From Holophagaceae bacterium UBA692 (GTDB lineage Bacteria > Acidobacteriota > Holophagae > Holophagales > Holophagaceae), in assembly GCA_002297665.1 (NCBI GenBank), contig DBMS01000273.1, forward strand, positions 1-24,880: a stretch of DNA of 24,880 nucleotides, given 5' to 3'. This document shows, piece by piece, positions 14,051 through 22,198 of the stretch. Every line of letters begins with the position of its first letter. Within the stretch, counting starts at the first letter, position 1. The translations under genes were made by a program, and so were the position numbers. The notes under the pieces are model-generated. The model was not told the origin of the DNA. It searched no databases and was given only the letters and a program-made list of their open reading frames with translations.

Positions 14051-15366
14051 GCCAGCCGGCCCCTCCCGCCCGGCACTGGCTCCTGACCGAGAAGCGCACG
14101 CCCCTGCCCCCTCCGGGGCGGGGCCACCGCCCCGTGCGCAAGCTGATCCACCTGGGGTGTTTCCTGGTGTTCCTGGCGCTGCCCTTCGCCAACGTCATGC
14201 GCTTCGACATTCCGAGGCAGCGGTTCTACTTCGCGGGCTTCGAGGTGCTCATCAGCGAATTTGCCATCCTCTTTTTCGCCTTGATGTTCCTCATGTTCGT
14301 CATCGCGGTGGTGGCCATCATGTATGGCCGCGTCTACTGCGGATACGCCTGTCCCCAGATGATCTTCAGCGAGGCCAGCACGGCCGTGGAGGCCTGGACC
14401 GCCGGGCTGGCCCGGAGGTGGGCCGCCGGGCCCCGGGCCCGGAAGCTCCTGGGCAGGGGCCTCTTCCTGGCCATCCTGGCGGCGGCCTCCGTGTTCCTGG
14501 CCTTCGTCTTCATGGCCTACTTCATCGAGCCCCGGGACCTGCTCCACCGGCTCCTGCGTTTCGACCTGGTCTCCACGGGGGGCATCCTGGGGGCGTCGGT
14601 GACCCTGCTGACGTTCCTGGACTTCACCCTGGTCAAGCAGGCCTTCTGCACCACCGTATGCCCCTACGGCTATTTCCAGGGCCTGCTGCAGGACCGGCAT
14701 TCCCTCCTGGTGGCCTACCAGGACCCGGCCGGCGCCTGCATCGACTGCAGGAAATGCGTGCGCGTCTGCGAAATGGGCATCGACATCCGCAAGGGGCCCT
14801 ACCAGATCGAGTGCGTCCACTGCGGCGACTGCATCGACGCCTGCGACGAGGTGCTGGCCAAGGTGGGCCACCCCGGCCTCATCCACTACTCCTGGGGCGG
14901 GGCGGCGCCCTCCGGTGCGGCCGAGCCCTGGTACCGGCGCTGGGGTCTGCGCGACCCCAAGCGCTTCGTGATCCTCTTCGTGATGGTGGCCTACCTCTCG
15001 GCCCTGGGCCTGACCCTGTACCTGCGCAAGCCGGTGCTCATGCGGCTCACGCCGGACCGAACGACCCTGTACGCGCTGCTCCCCGACGGCAGCGTGGCCA
15101 ACCGGGTCCGCATGAACCTGGCCAACCGCTCGCCCAGGGCCGTGGAGATCCGGGTCTGGGTGGAAGGGCTCGCCGGCGCCCGGGTCCTGCTGGACCGCAA
15201 CCCCCTGACCCTGGCCCCCGGCGCCGCCCTGGAGCGGACCTTCGACATCGCGGCCCCCGCCGGCCCCCGGGAGCTGAACCCGATCCGCGTGGTGATCCAG
15301 TCCTCGGACCAGGCCGCCTTCGACGCCGCCGAAATGAACTTCATCATGCCCACGAAGGGGAACTGA
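14047..15366 (+). CDS. ccoG: CcoG (FixG/RdxA-like) iron-sulfur protein, cupric reductase
   Basis: CcoG is a polytopic membrane protein with two cytosolic [4Fe-4S] clusters. In studied bacteria it reduces Cu(II) to Cu(I) for cbb3 assembly. The 439-aa protein has about five helices (about 34-52, 66-93, 138-160, 176-196, 307-326), CGYACPQ at 98-104, CTTVCPYGYFQ at 201-211, and ferredoxin-type sets at C231-C241 (CIDCRKCVRVC) and C256-C266 (CVHCGDCIDAC). The C-terminal domain (about 330-430) has the usual immunoglobulin-like fold pattern on the outer side. All expected cysteines are present. ATG overlaps the preceding stop by 4 nt and has no strong ribosome site, pointing to translational coupling with the flavoprotein. 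Confidence 0.95.
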   Translation: MSQPAPPARHWLLTEKRTPLPPPGRGHRPVRKLIHLGCFLVFLALPFANVMRFDIPRQRFYFAGFEVLISEFAILFFALMFLMFVIAVVAIMYGRVYCGYACPQMIFSEASTAVEAWTAGLARRWAAGPRARKLLGRGLFLAILAAASVFLAFVFMAYFIEPRDLLHRLLRFDLVSTGGILGASVTLLTFLDFTLVKQAFCTTVCPYGYFQGLLQDRHSLLVAYQDPAGACIDCRKCVRVCEMGIDIRKGPYQIECVHCGDCIDACDEVLAKVGHPGLIHYSWGGAAPSGAAEPWYRRWGLRDPKRFVILFVMVAYLSALGLTLYLRKPVLMRLTPDRTTLYALLPDGSVANRVRMNLANRSPRAVEIRVWVEGLAGARVLLDRNPLTLAPGAALERTFDIAAPAGPRELNPIRVVIQSSDQAAFDAAEMNFIMPTKGN

Positions 15367-15368
15367 CC

Positions 15369-15524
15369 ATGGACGAGAAGAGGAAAACCGGCCGGTTCTA
15401 CCTGACCTTCTTCGGGCTGGTGTGCGCGCTTTTCATCGGCCTCATGGGCTACGTCTACAGCCGCGTCTCCCATGTGCGCATCGAGATGCTGGACGAGCAC
15501 GGCAAGCCGGCGGCCTCCCGCTGA
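15369..15524 (+). CDS. 51-aa membrane peptide in the CcoH position
   Basis: A basic N-terminus (MDEKRKTGR), a single helix (about 10-30, YLTFFGLVCALFIGLMGYVY) and a short tail (RVSHVRIEMLDEHGKP) make up the whole peptide. It sits 2 nt after ccoG and 2 nt before ccoI, where ccoH normally is. CcoH/FixH proteins are usually about 150 aa with a periplasmic domain, so this would be a much reduced version. AAGGGG lies 8 nt before ATG. The identity as CcoH is positional only. Confidence 0.65.
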   Translation: MDEKRKTGRFYLTFFGLVCALFIGLMGYVYSRVSHVRIEMLDEHGKPAASR

Positions 15525-15526
15525 CC

Positions 15527-17908
15527 ATGGCGGCCTGCGACCTGTGCGGAAGCCCCGCTGGAACAGGGTCCTGCTCCAGGACCTTCCTGGATGCACCGCG
15601 GACCTTCTGCTGCGCCGGGTGCATGAACGTCTACGCGATCCTGGTGGAAAGCGGGGCCGTGGCCGCGGGGGAGGATCTGCGCGCCTCCGAGGTCTACCTC
15701 CAGAGCCTGAAGCTCGGTCTCATCGCAGCCGCTGAGGAGGGCCGCCCCCCCATCCCCGAGGGCGCCGAAACCCGGGAGGAGCTGTTCCAGGTCACGGGCA
15801 TGTGGTGCGCTTCCTGCGCGTGGCTGGTGGAGCACGCCCTGGCCCGGGAGTACGGCGTGGTCAGCGCCGACGTCCTGTTCACCTCGGACCTCCTGAAGAT
15901 CCGCTACTGCCCGCAGTACCTTCCGCCGGGCGTCATCGCCGAGCGGGTGGCCTCCCTGGGCTACCGGGCCCTGCCCTTCGGGGCCGAGGGCGACCGCGCG
16001 GGGTGGCAGGACCTGCTCCTGCGCCTGGGCATCGCCTTCGGCATGTGGATGAACGTGATGCTATTCAGCCTGGTGGTGTACGCCTCGTTCTTCGAGGGCA
16101 TCGCCGAGGGGGCTCGCAAGGCGGTGCCGTTCATCCTCATGGGGCTGGCCCTGCCGGCGGTGACGTACTCGGCCTGGCCCATCCACCGCCTGGCCTGGCT
16201 GGGGATCCGGCAAGGGCGCCTGCGGCTGGAGGCGCTCATCTCCACGGGCGTCCTGGCCGCCTTCGCCTACAGCTCAGTCCAGGCGTGGCTGGGCGGGCGC
16301 CACTACTACTTCGACACCGCCTGCGCCATCGTCACGCTCATGCTCCTGGGCAAGGCCCTGGAGCGCTCCGCCAAGGAGCGCAGCGCCAGGGCCATCGCCC
16401 TCCTGCACCGGCTCCTGCCCCGCAAGGCCCGGGTGCGCGTTGGGGGCGAGGAGCGCTTCGTGGCCATCGAGGCCCTGGAGCCGGGCATGGTCTTCCTGGT
16501 GAAGGCCGGGGAGCGCATTCCCGCCGACGGCGTGGTGGTGGCGGGGGCTTCCACGGTGGACGAATCGGTGCTCACCGGGGAATCCGCGCTGCGCCTCCGG
16601 GAACCGGGGGACGCCGTGGTCTGCGGCAGCCTGAGCGCCTCCGGCGTGCTGGAGGTGCGGGTCACCCACGCCTCCGAAGACTCCTCCCTGGCCCGGATCG
16701 TCAAGTCGGTGGAGGGGGCCCTGGCCAACCGGAGCCCCCTGGAGCGGGCCGTGGACCGGGTCTCCAGGCTCTTCATCCCCCTGGTGCTGGTCCTGGCGCT
16801 GGGGACCCTGGTGGGCTGCCTCGCCCTGGGCCTGGGTCCCACCACGGCCATGCTGCGCGCCATCGCCGTGGTGGTGATCGCATGCCCCTGCGCCCTGGGC
16901 ATCGCCACCCCCCTGGCCACCACCTCCGCGGTGGGCGCCGCGTCGCGCAAGGGCATCCTCATCCGGGACGTGGCGGTGCTGGAGACCTTCCGGAAGGTCG
17001 ACGCCGTGGTGCTGGACAAGACCGGCACCATGACCGAGGGCGTCTTCAAGGTGCGGGGGGACGCCCTGGAGCGCCTGGACCTGGCCGCCGCCCTGGAGTC
17101 CTATTCCGAGCATCCCCTGGGGCACGCGCTGGTGGCCCATGCCAAGGAACGGAGCGTGGCTCCCCATGACGCATCGGAACTGGAGATCCTTCCGGGCCTG
17201 GGCCTCACGGGCCGGGTGGGCCCCCACCGCGTGGCGCTGGGCAACCGCCGGCTCATGGAACGGGAGGGCGCCGAGCCCACCCCGGCCATGACCGCCCAGG
17301 CTTCGGACTGGCAGGCCGAAGGGTACACGGTGGTCTTCGGCGCCGTGGACGGCGAGCCCACCGGGGCCCTGGCCTTCGGCGACGCCCCCCGGGGGGACGC
17401 CGCGGCGCTCGTGGCGTCCCTCCGGGCCCGGGGCATCCGCACCATCCTGCTTTCGGGCGACGCCCGGACCACGACGCTGCACATGGGCCGGCGCCTGGGC
17501 GTGGACGAGTGCCTGGGCGAAGTGCCCCCCGGCGAGAAGGCCGAAGCCGTGCGCCGCCTGCAGGCCAAGGGCGCCGTGGTGGCCATGGTGGGCGACGGCG
17601 TCAACGACGCCCAGGCCCTGGCCGCCGCCGACCTGGGCATCGCCCTGGGCTCGGGCGCCGACCTGGCCATGCACGCCGCCCCCGTGGTGCTGCTGGGCGG
17701 CGGCCTCCTGCGCATCGACGAGACGTTCCGCCTGGCCGGGCGCACCGTGGCCATCATCCGGCAGAACCTGTTCTGGGCCTTCGTCTACAACGCGGCGGGC
17801 ATCACCCTGGCCATGACCGGCGTGCTGAATCCCATCCTGGCCGCCGGGGCCATGGTGCTGTCGAGCCTGTCGGTGATCGGGAACTCGCTGAGGCTGGGGC
17901 GGGGCTAG
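15527..17908 (+). CDS. ccoI: CcoI copper-exporting P1B-type ATPase for cbb3 assembly
   Basis: CcoI exports Cu(I) to supply the CuB site of cbb3 oxidase. The 793-aa protein has an N-terminal Cys-rich metal-binding domain (C4, C7, then FCCAGC at 28-32), an HMA-like domain with GMWCASC (91-97), eight expected helices, the TGES dephosphorylation motif (350-353), the CPC metal site in helix six (453-455), the phosphorylation site DKTGT (497-501), SEHPLG (527-532) and GDGVND (689-694). All catalytic motifs are intact. The N-terminal cluster plus a single HMA domain is the usual CcoI/FixI architecture and separates it from CopA. ATG 15527 follows the previous stop by 2 nt without a clear ribosome site. 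The stop overlaps that of the convergent sdpI-like gene by 4 nt. Confidence 0.95.
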   Translation: MAACDLCGSPAGTGSCSRTFLDAPRTFCCAGCMNVYAILVESGAVAAGEDLRASEVYLQSLKLGLIAAAEEGRPPIPEGAETREELFQVTGMWCASCAWLVEHALAREYGVVSADVLFTSDLLKIRYCPQYLPPGVIAERVASLGYRALPFGAEGDRAGWQDLLLRLGIAFGMWMNVMLFSLVVYASFFEGIAEGARKAVPFILMGLALPAVTYSAWPIHRLAWLGIRQGRLRLEALISTGVLAAFAYSSVQAWLGGRHYYFDTACAIVTLMLLGKALERSAKERSARAIALLHRLLPRKARVRVGGEERFVAIEALEPGMVFLVKAGERIPADGVVVAGASTVDESVLTGESALRLREPGDAVVCGSLSASGVLEVRVTHASEDSSLARIVKSVEGALANRSPLERAVDRVSRLFIPLVLVLALGTLVGCLALGLGPTTAMLRAIAVVVIACPCALGIATPLATTSAVGAASRKGILIRDVAVLETFRKVDAVVLDKTGTMTEGVFKVRGDALERLDLAAALESYSEHPLGHALVAHAKERSVAPHDASELEILPGLGLTGRVGPHRVALGNRRLMEREGAEPTPAMTAQASDWQAEGYTVVFGAVDGEPTGALAFGDAPRGDAAALVASLRARGIRTILLSGDARTTTLHMGRRLGVDECLGEVPPGEKAEAVRRLQAKGAVVAMVGDGVNDAQALAAADLGIALGSGADLAMHAAPVVLLGGGLLRIDETFRLAGRTVAIIRQNLFWAFVYNAAGITLAMTGVLNPILAAGAMVLSSLSVIGNSLRLGRG

Positions 17909-18594
17909 CGGGAGGCCGGCGGCTGGGCCGGACGGATGCGGTAGGCGTACCCGATGGGCACCAGGACCATGGCCGCGATGAGTCCCATGACCACCGGGTT
18001 GGCCACCCGGCACGGGAGCAGGCACGCCGCCAACTGCAGCAGGCCGCCGGCCATGAAGACCCATCCGCCCAGGCGGTGGGTTCGCCGCCACACCCCGCGG
18101 TCCTCCAGGGTCGGCGGGATGCGGATCCCCACCAGCGCGTTGGGTTCAAGGCGGGGCATCAGGTTGCCGAGCAGGATGAAGAACAGGGCCAGAAGGGCGA
18201 GGATGGCCGTGTCGCCGGGGGTGCCCTTCCGCAGGGCTCCGCCCAGGGTCAGGGCCTGGAGGCCGCCCAGGAACAGCACCAGCAGCAGGCGAACCCGGCG
18301 CGCCAGGGCGGGGTCCATGGACCGGGCGGCTCGGAAATCGAAGGGGCCGTTCAAAAAGGCCAGCGAGAGGCCGTAGACCAGGGTGATCAGGCCCGGCAGC
18401 AGCAGGGCGGCCTGCAGGGGCGAGGCCCACCCGTTGGGCGTGCCGTCCAGGCCCCAGTGCACGGCCACCTTGGCCGGCAGCCGGGGCAGCGCCCACAGGC
18501 TGAATCCCCAGATCGCCCCGATGAGGATCCAGCTGGGCCATTCGCGCTTCAACTGAAGCCCCTCTTCGCTCACGGGAAGAAGTTCATCATCCAT
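17905..18594 (-). CDS. SdpI-family membrane protein with DUF1648 domain
   Basis: The 229-aa protein has an N-terminal helix followed by LPAKVAVHWGLDGTPNGW (39-56), the DUF1648 signature, and further helices at about 62-81, 104-120 and 128-146. The SdpI signature is GNLMPRLEPNALVGIRI (143-159) with W-RRTHRLGG (169-177), then two helices (about 178-195 and 200-217). SdpI in Bacillus is the immunity protein against the SdpC toxin and also a signalling receptor for SdpR, but no sdpC-like gene is here, so a toxin-immunity role is not shown. It overlaps the ArsR-type gene by 25 nt (the usual sdpR-sdpI order), and its stop lies within the CTAG shared with ccoI. Confidence 0.9.
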   Translation of the reverse strand: MDDELLPVSEEGLQLKREWPSWILIGAIWGFSLWALPRLPAKVAVHWGLDGTPNGWASPLQAALLLPGLITLVYGLSLAFLNGPFDFRAARSMDPALARRVRLLLVLFLGGLQALTLGGALRKGTPGDTAILALLALFFILLGNLMPRLEPNALVGIRIPPTLEDRGVWRRTHRLGGWVFMAGGLLQLAACLLPCRVANPVVMGLIAAMVLVPIGYAYRIRPAQPPASR

Positions 18595-18833
18595 TGCATC
18601 GCCTCCTGGAAGACCGTCGTGTGCAGGGTGTAGATCTGCTGCTGCCCCTGGCGCCGCACCCGCACCAAGCCCGCCTGCTTGAGCAGGTTCAGGTGGTGGG
18701 AGATGCTGGCCTTGGAGATGTCGAAACCGGCCGCCAGGTTTCCGGCGCTGAGGTCGCCACCCCGCAGCAGATCCAGGATCCGCCGCCGGGTGGGATCGGC
18801 CAAGGCCTTGAAGACCAGGGTGCCGGACTCCAT
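18570..18833 (-). CDS. ArsR/SdpR-type transcriptional repressor
   Basis: This 87-aa winged-helix protein has FKALADPTRRRILDLLR (8-24), a recognition helix around SKASISHHLNLLKQAGLV (40-57), and a wing with RRQGQQQIYTL (60-70). It has no cysteines, so a thiol-based metal or redox sensor is unlikely. Short length, the LADPTRRRIL motif and coupling to an SdpI-family gene point to SdpR-like autorepressors. GGAGG lies 8 nt before ATG. A perfect operator-like inverted repeat and a TATACT -10 element lie just upstream, supporting autoregulation of the pair. Confidence 0.92.
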   Translation of the reverse strand: MESGTLVFKALADPTRRRILDLLRGGDLSAGNLAAGFDISKASISHHLNLLKQAGLVRVRRQGQQQIYTLHTTVFQEAMQWMMNFFP

Positions 18834-18853
18834 CCAGGATGCCTCCGGGTCCC

Positions 18854-18883
18854 AGTATAGGCTTATTTAGACGTTTGGCTAAA
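18854..18883 (-). promoter_or_regulatory. Promoter of the sdpR-sdpI pair
   Basis: On the minus strand, TATACT (18854-18859) matches five of six of the -10 consensus. A weak -35 (TTTAGC at 18878-18883, 18-nt spacer) lies inside the operator. The start would be about 15 nt before the ATG-proximal ribosome site. Confidence 0.5.
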
Positions 18884-18885
18884 TA
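18864..18885. promoter_or_regulatory. Operator-like inverted repeat TATTTAG-N8-CTAAATA
   Basis: The 7-bp arms are perfect, with an extra matching C/G pair inside the spacer. This 22-bp site fits an ArsR-family dimer and lies between the -35 and -10 of the sdpR promoter, where binding would block polymerase. It is the only AT-rich patch in the 56-nt gap. Confidence 0.65.
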
Positions 18886-18889
18886 TCTC

Positions 18890-21800
18890 TCATTTGCCCG
18901 GGGACCGGGTCCCCGGCAAGGAGGAGAGCAGGGCCGCCACGGCCGCCTCGAGCTGCTGGTCCCTTCCCCCGGCCAGGGCCGCGGGTTCGTTGGCGACGTC
19001 GAGATCCGGTTCCAGCTGGTTGTTCTCGCAGAACTTGCCGTCGGGGGTGCGCCAGCCGCCCTGGGGGATGCCGAAGACGAGGGTGGGGTCGATCTGGGCC
19101 TCCCACCACACGAAGGTGCCGGTGCCGGGAACGGGCTTGCCCACGGTGGTGCCCAGGCCCTTGAGCTTGTAGGCCACCGGGAAGAGGTGGGCGTCGGAGT
19201 AGTTGCCTTCGCTCATGAGGACGATGGAAGGCTTGATCCACTTGAGCAGAGGCTCGTGGCCGTAGGGCAGGCCCCGGGGGATCACGTCGAAGTACTTCCT
19301 GCCGCTCAGGAAGTCCGAAAGCTGCTCGTGGATGTTGCCGCCGCCGTTGAAGCGGGTGTCCACCACCAGGGCCTCCCGGGCGCCGTAGCGGCCCAGGGCC
19401 TCGTCCACCACGGTGCGCATGCTGGCGTCGTCCATGGACCGCACGTGCACGTAGCCCAGGCGGCCCTTGGAGAGGCGATCGGTCTCCTCGCGGTTCCGCT
19501 CGACCCAGCGGCGGTAGAGGAGTTCGTTCTCGCGGCCCGGGACGAGGGGTTTGACGGGCTCGTCGTAGGCGGTCCCGCCGTCGTCGAACGTGAGCAGCGT
19601 CGCGAGGCCGGCGCGGCGGTTGAGAAGGCGCGAGAGGGTTTCCTCGTCGTCCACGGGGGCGCCGTCGACGGCCGTAAGCACGTGGCCGGGCCGCACCTTG
19701 CTTGCGTCCAGGTCCACGGGGCCGCCCTTGAGCACCTCGACGACCTTCAGGCCCTTGCCGGAAGGCTCCAGGAACAGGCCCAGGGACGCGGTGGAAGGGG
19801 TGTTCACCTGGGGCGGGTTGTAGCGGGCGCCGGTGTGGGAGGCGTTGAGCTCTCCCAGCATCTCGCTCAGCAGCTCCTGGAAGTCGTAGTTGTTGGCCAC
19901 GGAGGGCAGGAACCGGCGGTAGGCCTCGCGGTACAGGGCCCAGTCGACGCCGTGGAGGTCGGTGACGTAGAACTTCTTCTCCACCTGGCGCCACACGTGG
20001 TTGAAGATGTAGGCGCGTTCGGCGGCGCCGTCCTGCAGGAGCTCGGAGGCCACCGGGAGGTCCTCGCGCTTGGCGGTCTCGGGGTCCACCTTGAGCAGCT
20101 TGCCGTCGGCGAGCAGGAACAGGGCCTTGCCGTCGGCCGTGGCCTCCAGGGCGGCGCGCTGGGCGCCCACCTTGAGGAGGAGCTTCGTCTCGCGGGTGCG
20201 CAGGTCCACCGACCACAGGTCGTAGCCCTTCTCGAACCGCGCGAGGTAGAACATCCGGTCCAGGTTGCGGGCGATCTCCACGCCGCCCAGGGCCGCGCTG
20301 TGGGTGGACAGGCGGGCCTTGCGGTCCTCCAGGCCGTTCCAGTCGATGGCCACGGGTTCGGGCTTGGGCGCATCCTTGGCCTTGGGCGCGTCCTTGGCCT
20401 TGTCCTTCTCCTTCTCCTTCTCCTTCTCCTCGGCTTCCTCCTTCTCCTTCAGAAGGGCGAAGTCCTCCTTGGACAGGTTGAACCGGTCCCAGGCCTTGCG
20501 CGTGAGGAAGAGGCCGTACACGTCCTCGGTGACCCCCTGCTGGGCGATGTTGGTGTGGCCGTCGCGGGTGGAGGACCAGTAGATCATCGTCCCGCCGGGG
20601 GCGAAGCGCGGGTCGCCGCAGCCGAAGCCGCTGTGGGAGAGGTTGTGCGCGGTGCCTGAACCGTCCGAGGCGACCAGGGCGATGTCCCTCAGCCAGCCCA
20701 GTCCCCGGTCGCAGGCGTACGCGATCCACTTGCCGTCGGGCGACCACTGGTAGTCCTGGTCCCCGTCGGCGTAGGAGTAGTTGCGGCCCTCGGGCAGGAG
20801 GGTCCGGGTCTTGCCCGAGGCCAGGTCGGCCACCCGGATGGAGGTGCGCTCCTCCAGGTAGGCCACCTCCTTTCCGTCGGGGGAGAACAGGGGCTGGAAC
20901 TCGTCGGCCTTCGTGGCGGCGACGGCCTTCTCCTCCAGCTGGGTGGAGGCGTAGAAGGTGGGCTCGTCCTTGCGCACGATGCGCTTGGTGAAGACATCCC
21001 AGCTGCCCTCGCGCTCGGCGGCGTAGACGAGGGTGCGCCCGTCGGGGCTGAAGCTCACGCTGCGCTCCTGGCCGGGCCGGCTCGTGACGCGGCGGGTGAC
21101 TTTGCCGTTGGCGCTGGTGACGAAGATCTCCCCGCGCACCACGAAGGCGATCTCCTTGCCCGTGGGCGAGACCTTCATCTCGGTGATGGCCCCGTTCACG
21201 GGCAGCACCTTCTCCAGGGAGGCCCTGCCGTCGACCTGGATGGTCACCGCGAGCTTGCGGGGCTCGGCCCCCGGGGCCTTGAGCCACACCTCGCCGTCGT
21301 AGGCGAAGCACAGGGTGTTGTCGCGCGCCGCGGTGAGGAAGCGCACCGGATGGGTCTTGAAGCGGGTCAGGGCCTCGGCCTGGCCGGGATGGGACACGGA
21401 TCCCCGGAAGACGTTGAAGGAGCCTTCGCGCTCGCTGAGGTAGAAGAAGGCGTCGGGGTCCGACCCGAAGACCGGGTCGCGGTCCTCGCCCTTGAAGGAC
21501 GTGAGCCGCGTGAACGCGTTGGATGCGGGCTGGAAGCTCCAGATGTCGCGGGTGACGGCGCTGGTGTGGTGCTTGCGGAAGGGGTCCTCGTAGCCCTTCA
21601 CGTCCTGGTACAGGATCCGGGTGCCGGTGGGGTCGTAGGCGGCGTTCTCGAGGGTGATGTCCGTGAGGCGCCGGGTGCGGCCGCCCTCCCTGGACACCAG
21701 CCAGGTTTCGGGGAAGGAGCGCCCGGGGAACTGCCGGCTGGGGGCCGCGTGGCCCCGCTGGGAGGTGAAGAGCACCTCCCTGTCGTCGGGGGTGAAGGCG

Positions 21801-22132
21801 AAGGGCAGGTCGGTCGCGGAATGGAAGGTGAGGCGCCGGGCCTCGCCGCCGCGGCTGGGCATGACGTACACGTCCAGGTTTCCGCCGCGGTCCGACGCGA
21901 AGGCGATCCACTTGCCGTCGTGGCTCCACACCGGGCGGGAGTTGTAGGATCCGCCCACGGTGAGCGGAACGGCGCTCCCCCCGGCCGCGGGGACCCGGTA
22001 CAGGTCCCCCTGGTAGGAAAAGGCCACGGAGGCGCCGTCGGGGGAGATGGCGGGGTAGCGCAGCCACAGGGGCGGGGCCTGGGCCAAGGCGGCCGTGGCG
22101 GATGCGAGGAGGAGGAGGCGGAGGGGTCGCAT
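18890..22132 (-). CDS. Tricorn-like S41 family serine peptidase
   Basis: The 1080-aa protein has a signal peptide (about 1-18), then TolB/WD40-like beta-propeller repeats (SPDG at 30-33, WSHDGKW 69-75, FSPDG 361-365 and 416-420, WSPDGKW 463-469), a Lys/Glu-rich linker (about 562-593), a second propeller region (about 597-690), a PDZ domain (about 780-850) and an S41 catalytic domain (about 885-1050). Candidate catalytic residues match tricorn protease: Ser765-His766 (NASHTGA), Ser979-Asp980 (EGNYSDAHLF) and Glu1036 (CENNQLEPD). TRFNGGG (927-933) is the oxyanion-region motif. It should degrade oligopeptides, here exported rather than cytosolic. The length is typical of bacterial tricorn homologues. 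It is separated from the NHL gene by 66 nt. Confidence 0.93.
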   Translation of the reverse strand: MRPLRLLLLASATAALAQAPPLWLRYPAISPDGASVAFSYQGDLYRVPAAGGSAVPLTVGGSYNSRPVWSHDGKWIAFASDRGGNLDVYVMPSRGGEARRLTFHSATDLPFAFTPDDREVLFTSQRGHAAPSRQFPGRSFPETWLVSREGGRTRRLTDITLENAAYDPTGTRILYQDVKGYEDPFRKHHTSAVTRDIWSFQPASNAFTRLTSFKGEDRDPVFGSDPDAFFYLSEREGSFNVFRGSVSHPGQAEALTRFKTHPVRFLTAARDNTLCFAYDGEVWLKAPGAEPRKLAVTIQVDGRASLEKVLPVNGAITEMKVSPTGKEIAFVVRGEIFVTSANGKVTRRVTSRPGQERSVSFSPDGRTLVYAAEREGSWDVFTKRIVRKDEPTFYASTQLEEKAVAATKADEFQPLFSPDGKEVAYLEERTSIRVADLASGKTRTLLPEGRNYSYADGDQDYQWSPDGKWIAYACDRGLGWLRDIALVASDGSGTAHNLSHSGFGCGDPRFAPGGTMIYWSSTRDGHTNIAQQGVTEDVYGLFLTRKAWDRFNLSKEDFALLKEKEEAEEKEKEKEKDKAKDAPKAKDAPKPEPVAIDWNGLEDRKARLSTHSAALGGVEIARNLDRMFYLARFEKGYDLWSVDLRTRETKLLLKVGAQRAALEATADGKALFLLADGKLLKVDPETAKREDLPVASELLQDGAAERAYIFNHVWRQVEKKFYVTDLHGVDWALYREAYRRFLPSVANNYDFQELLSEMLGELNASHTGARYNPPQVNTPSTASLGLFLEPSGKGLKVVEVLKGGPVDLDASKVRPGHVLTAVDGAPVDDEETLSRLLNRRAGLATLLTFDDGGTAYDEPVKPLVPGRENELLYRRWVERNREETDRLSKGRLGYVHVRSMDDASMRTVVDEALGRYGAREALVVDTRFNGGGNIHEQLSDFLSGRKYFDVIPRGLPYGHEPLLKWIKPSIVLMSEGNYSDAHLFPVAYKLKGLGTTVGKPVPGTGTFVWWEAQIDPTLVFGIPQGGWRTPDGKFCENNQLEPDLDVANEPAALAGGRDQQLEAAVAALLSSLPGTRSPGK
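20350..20447 (-). repeat. Low-complexity Lys/Glu/Ala/Pro linker repeat within the tricorn gene
   Basis: Minus-strand codons for alternating EK, then two copies of KAKDAPK, give a degenerate short tandem repeat (about residues 562-593). It stays in frame and probably encodes a flexible charged linker between propeller domains. Such tracts can vary in length between strains. Confidence 0.7.
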
Positions 22133-22198
22133 GGGTTTTCCTCGGGCTGGGATTCTTCCAGGGTAGCCGCTAACCCGGGGATGCGCAGGTCCGTGCCA

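Noticed and set aside
16274..18091. Long minus-strand frame (605 codons) opposite ccoI
   Set aside because: Covers the catalytic motifs of ccoI on the other strand and has no recognisable domain.
20350..20447. Possible CRISPR or intergenic tandem repeat
   Set aside because: It is an in-frame degenerate Lys/Glu/Ala/Pro codon tract inside the tricorn-like gene, without spacers of constant length.
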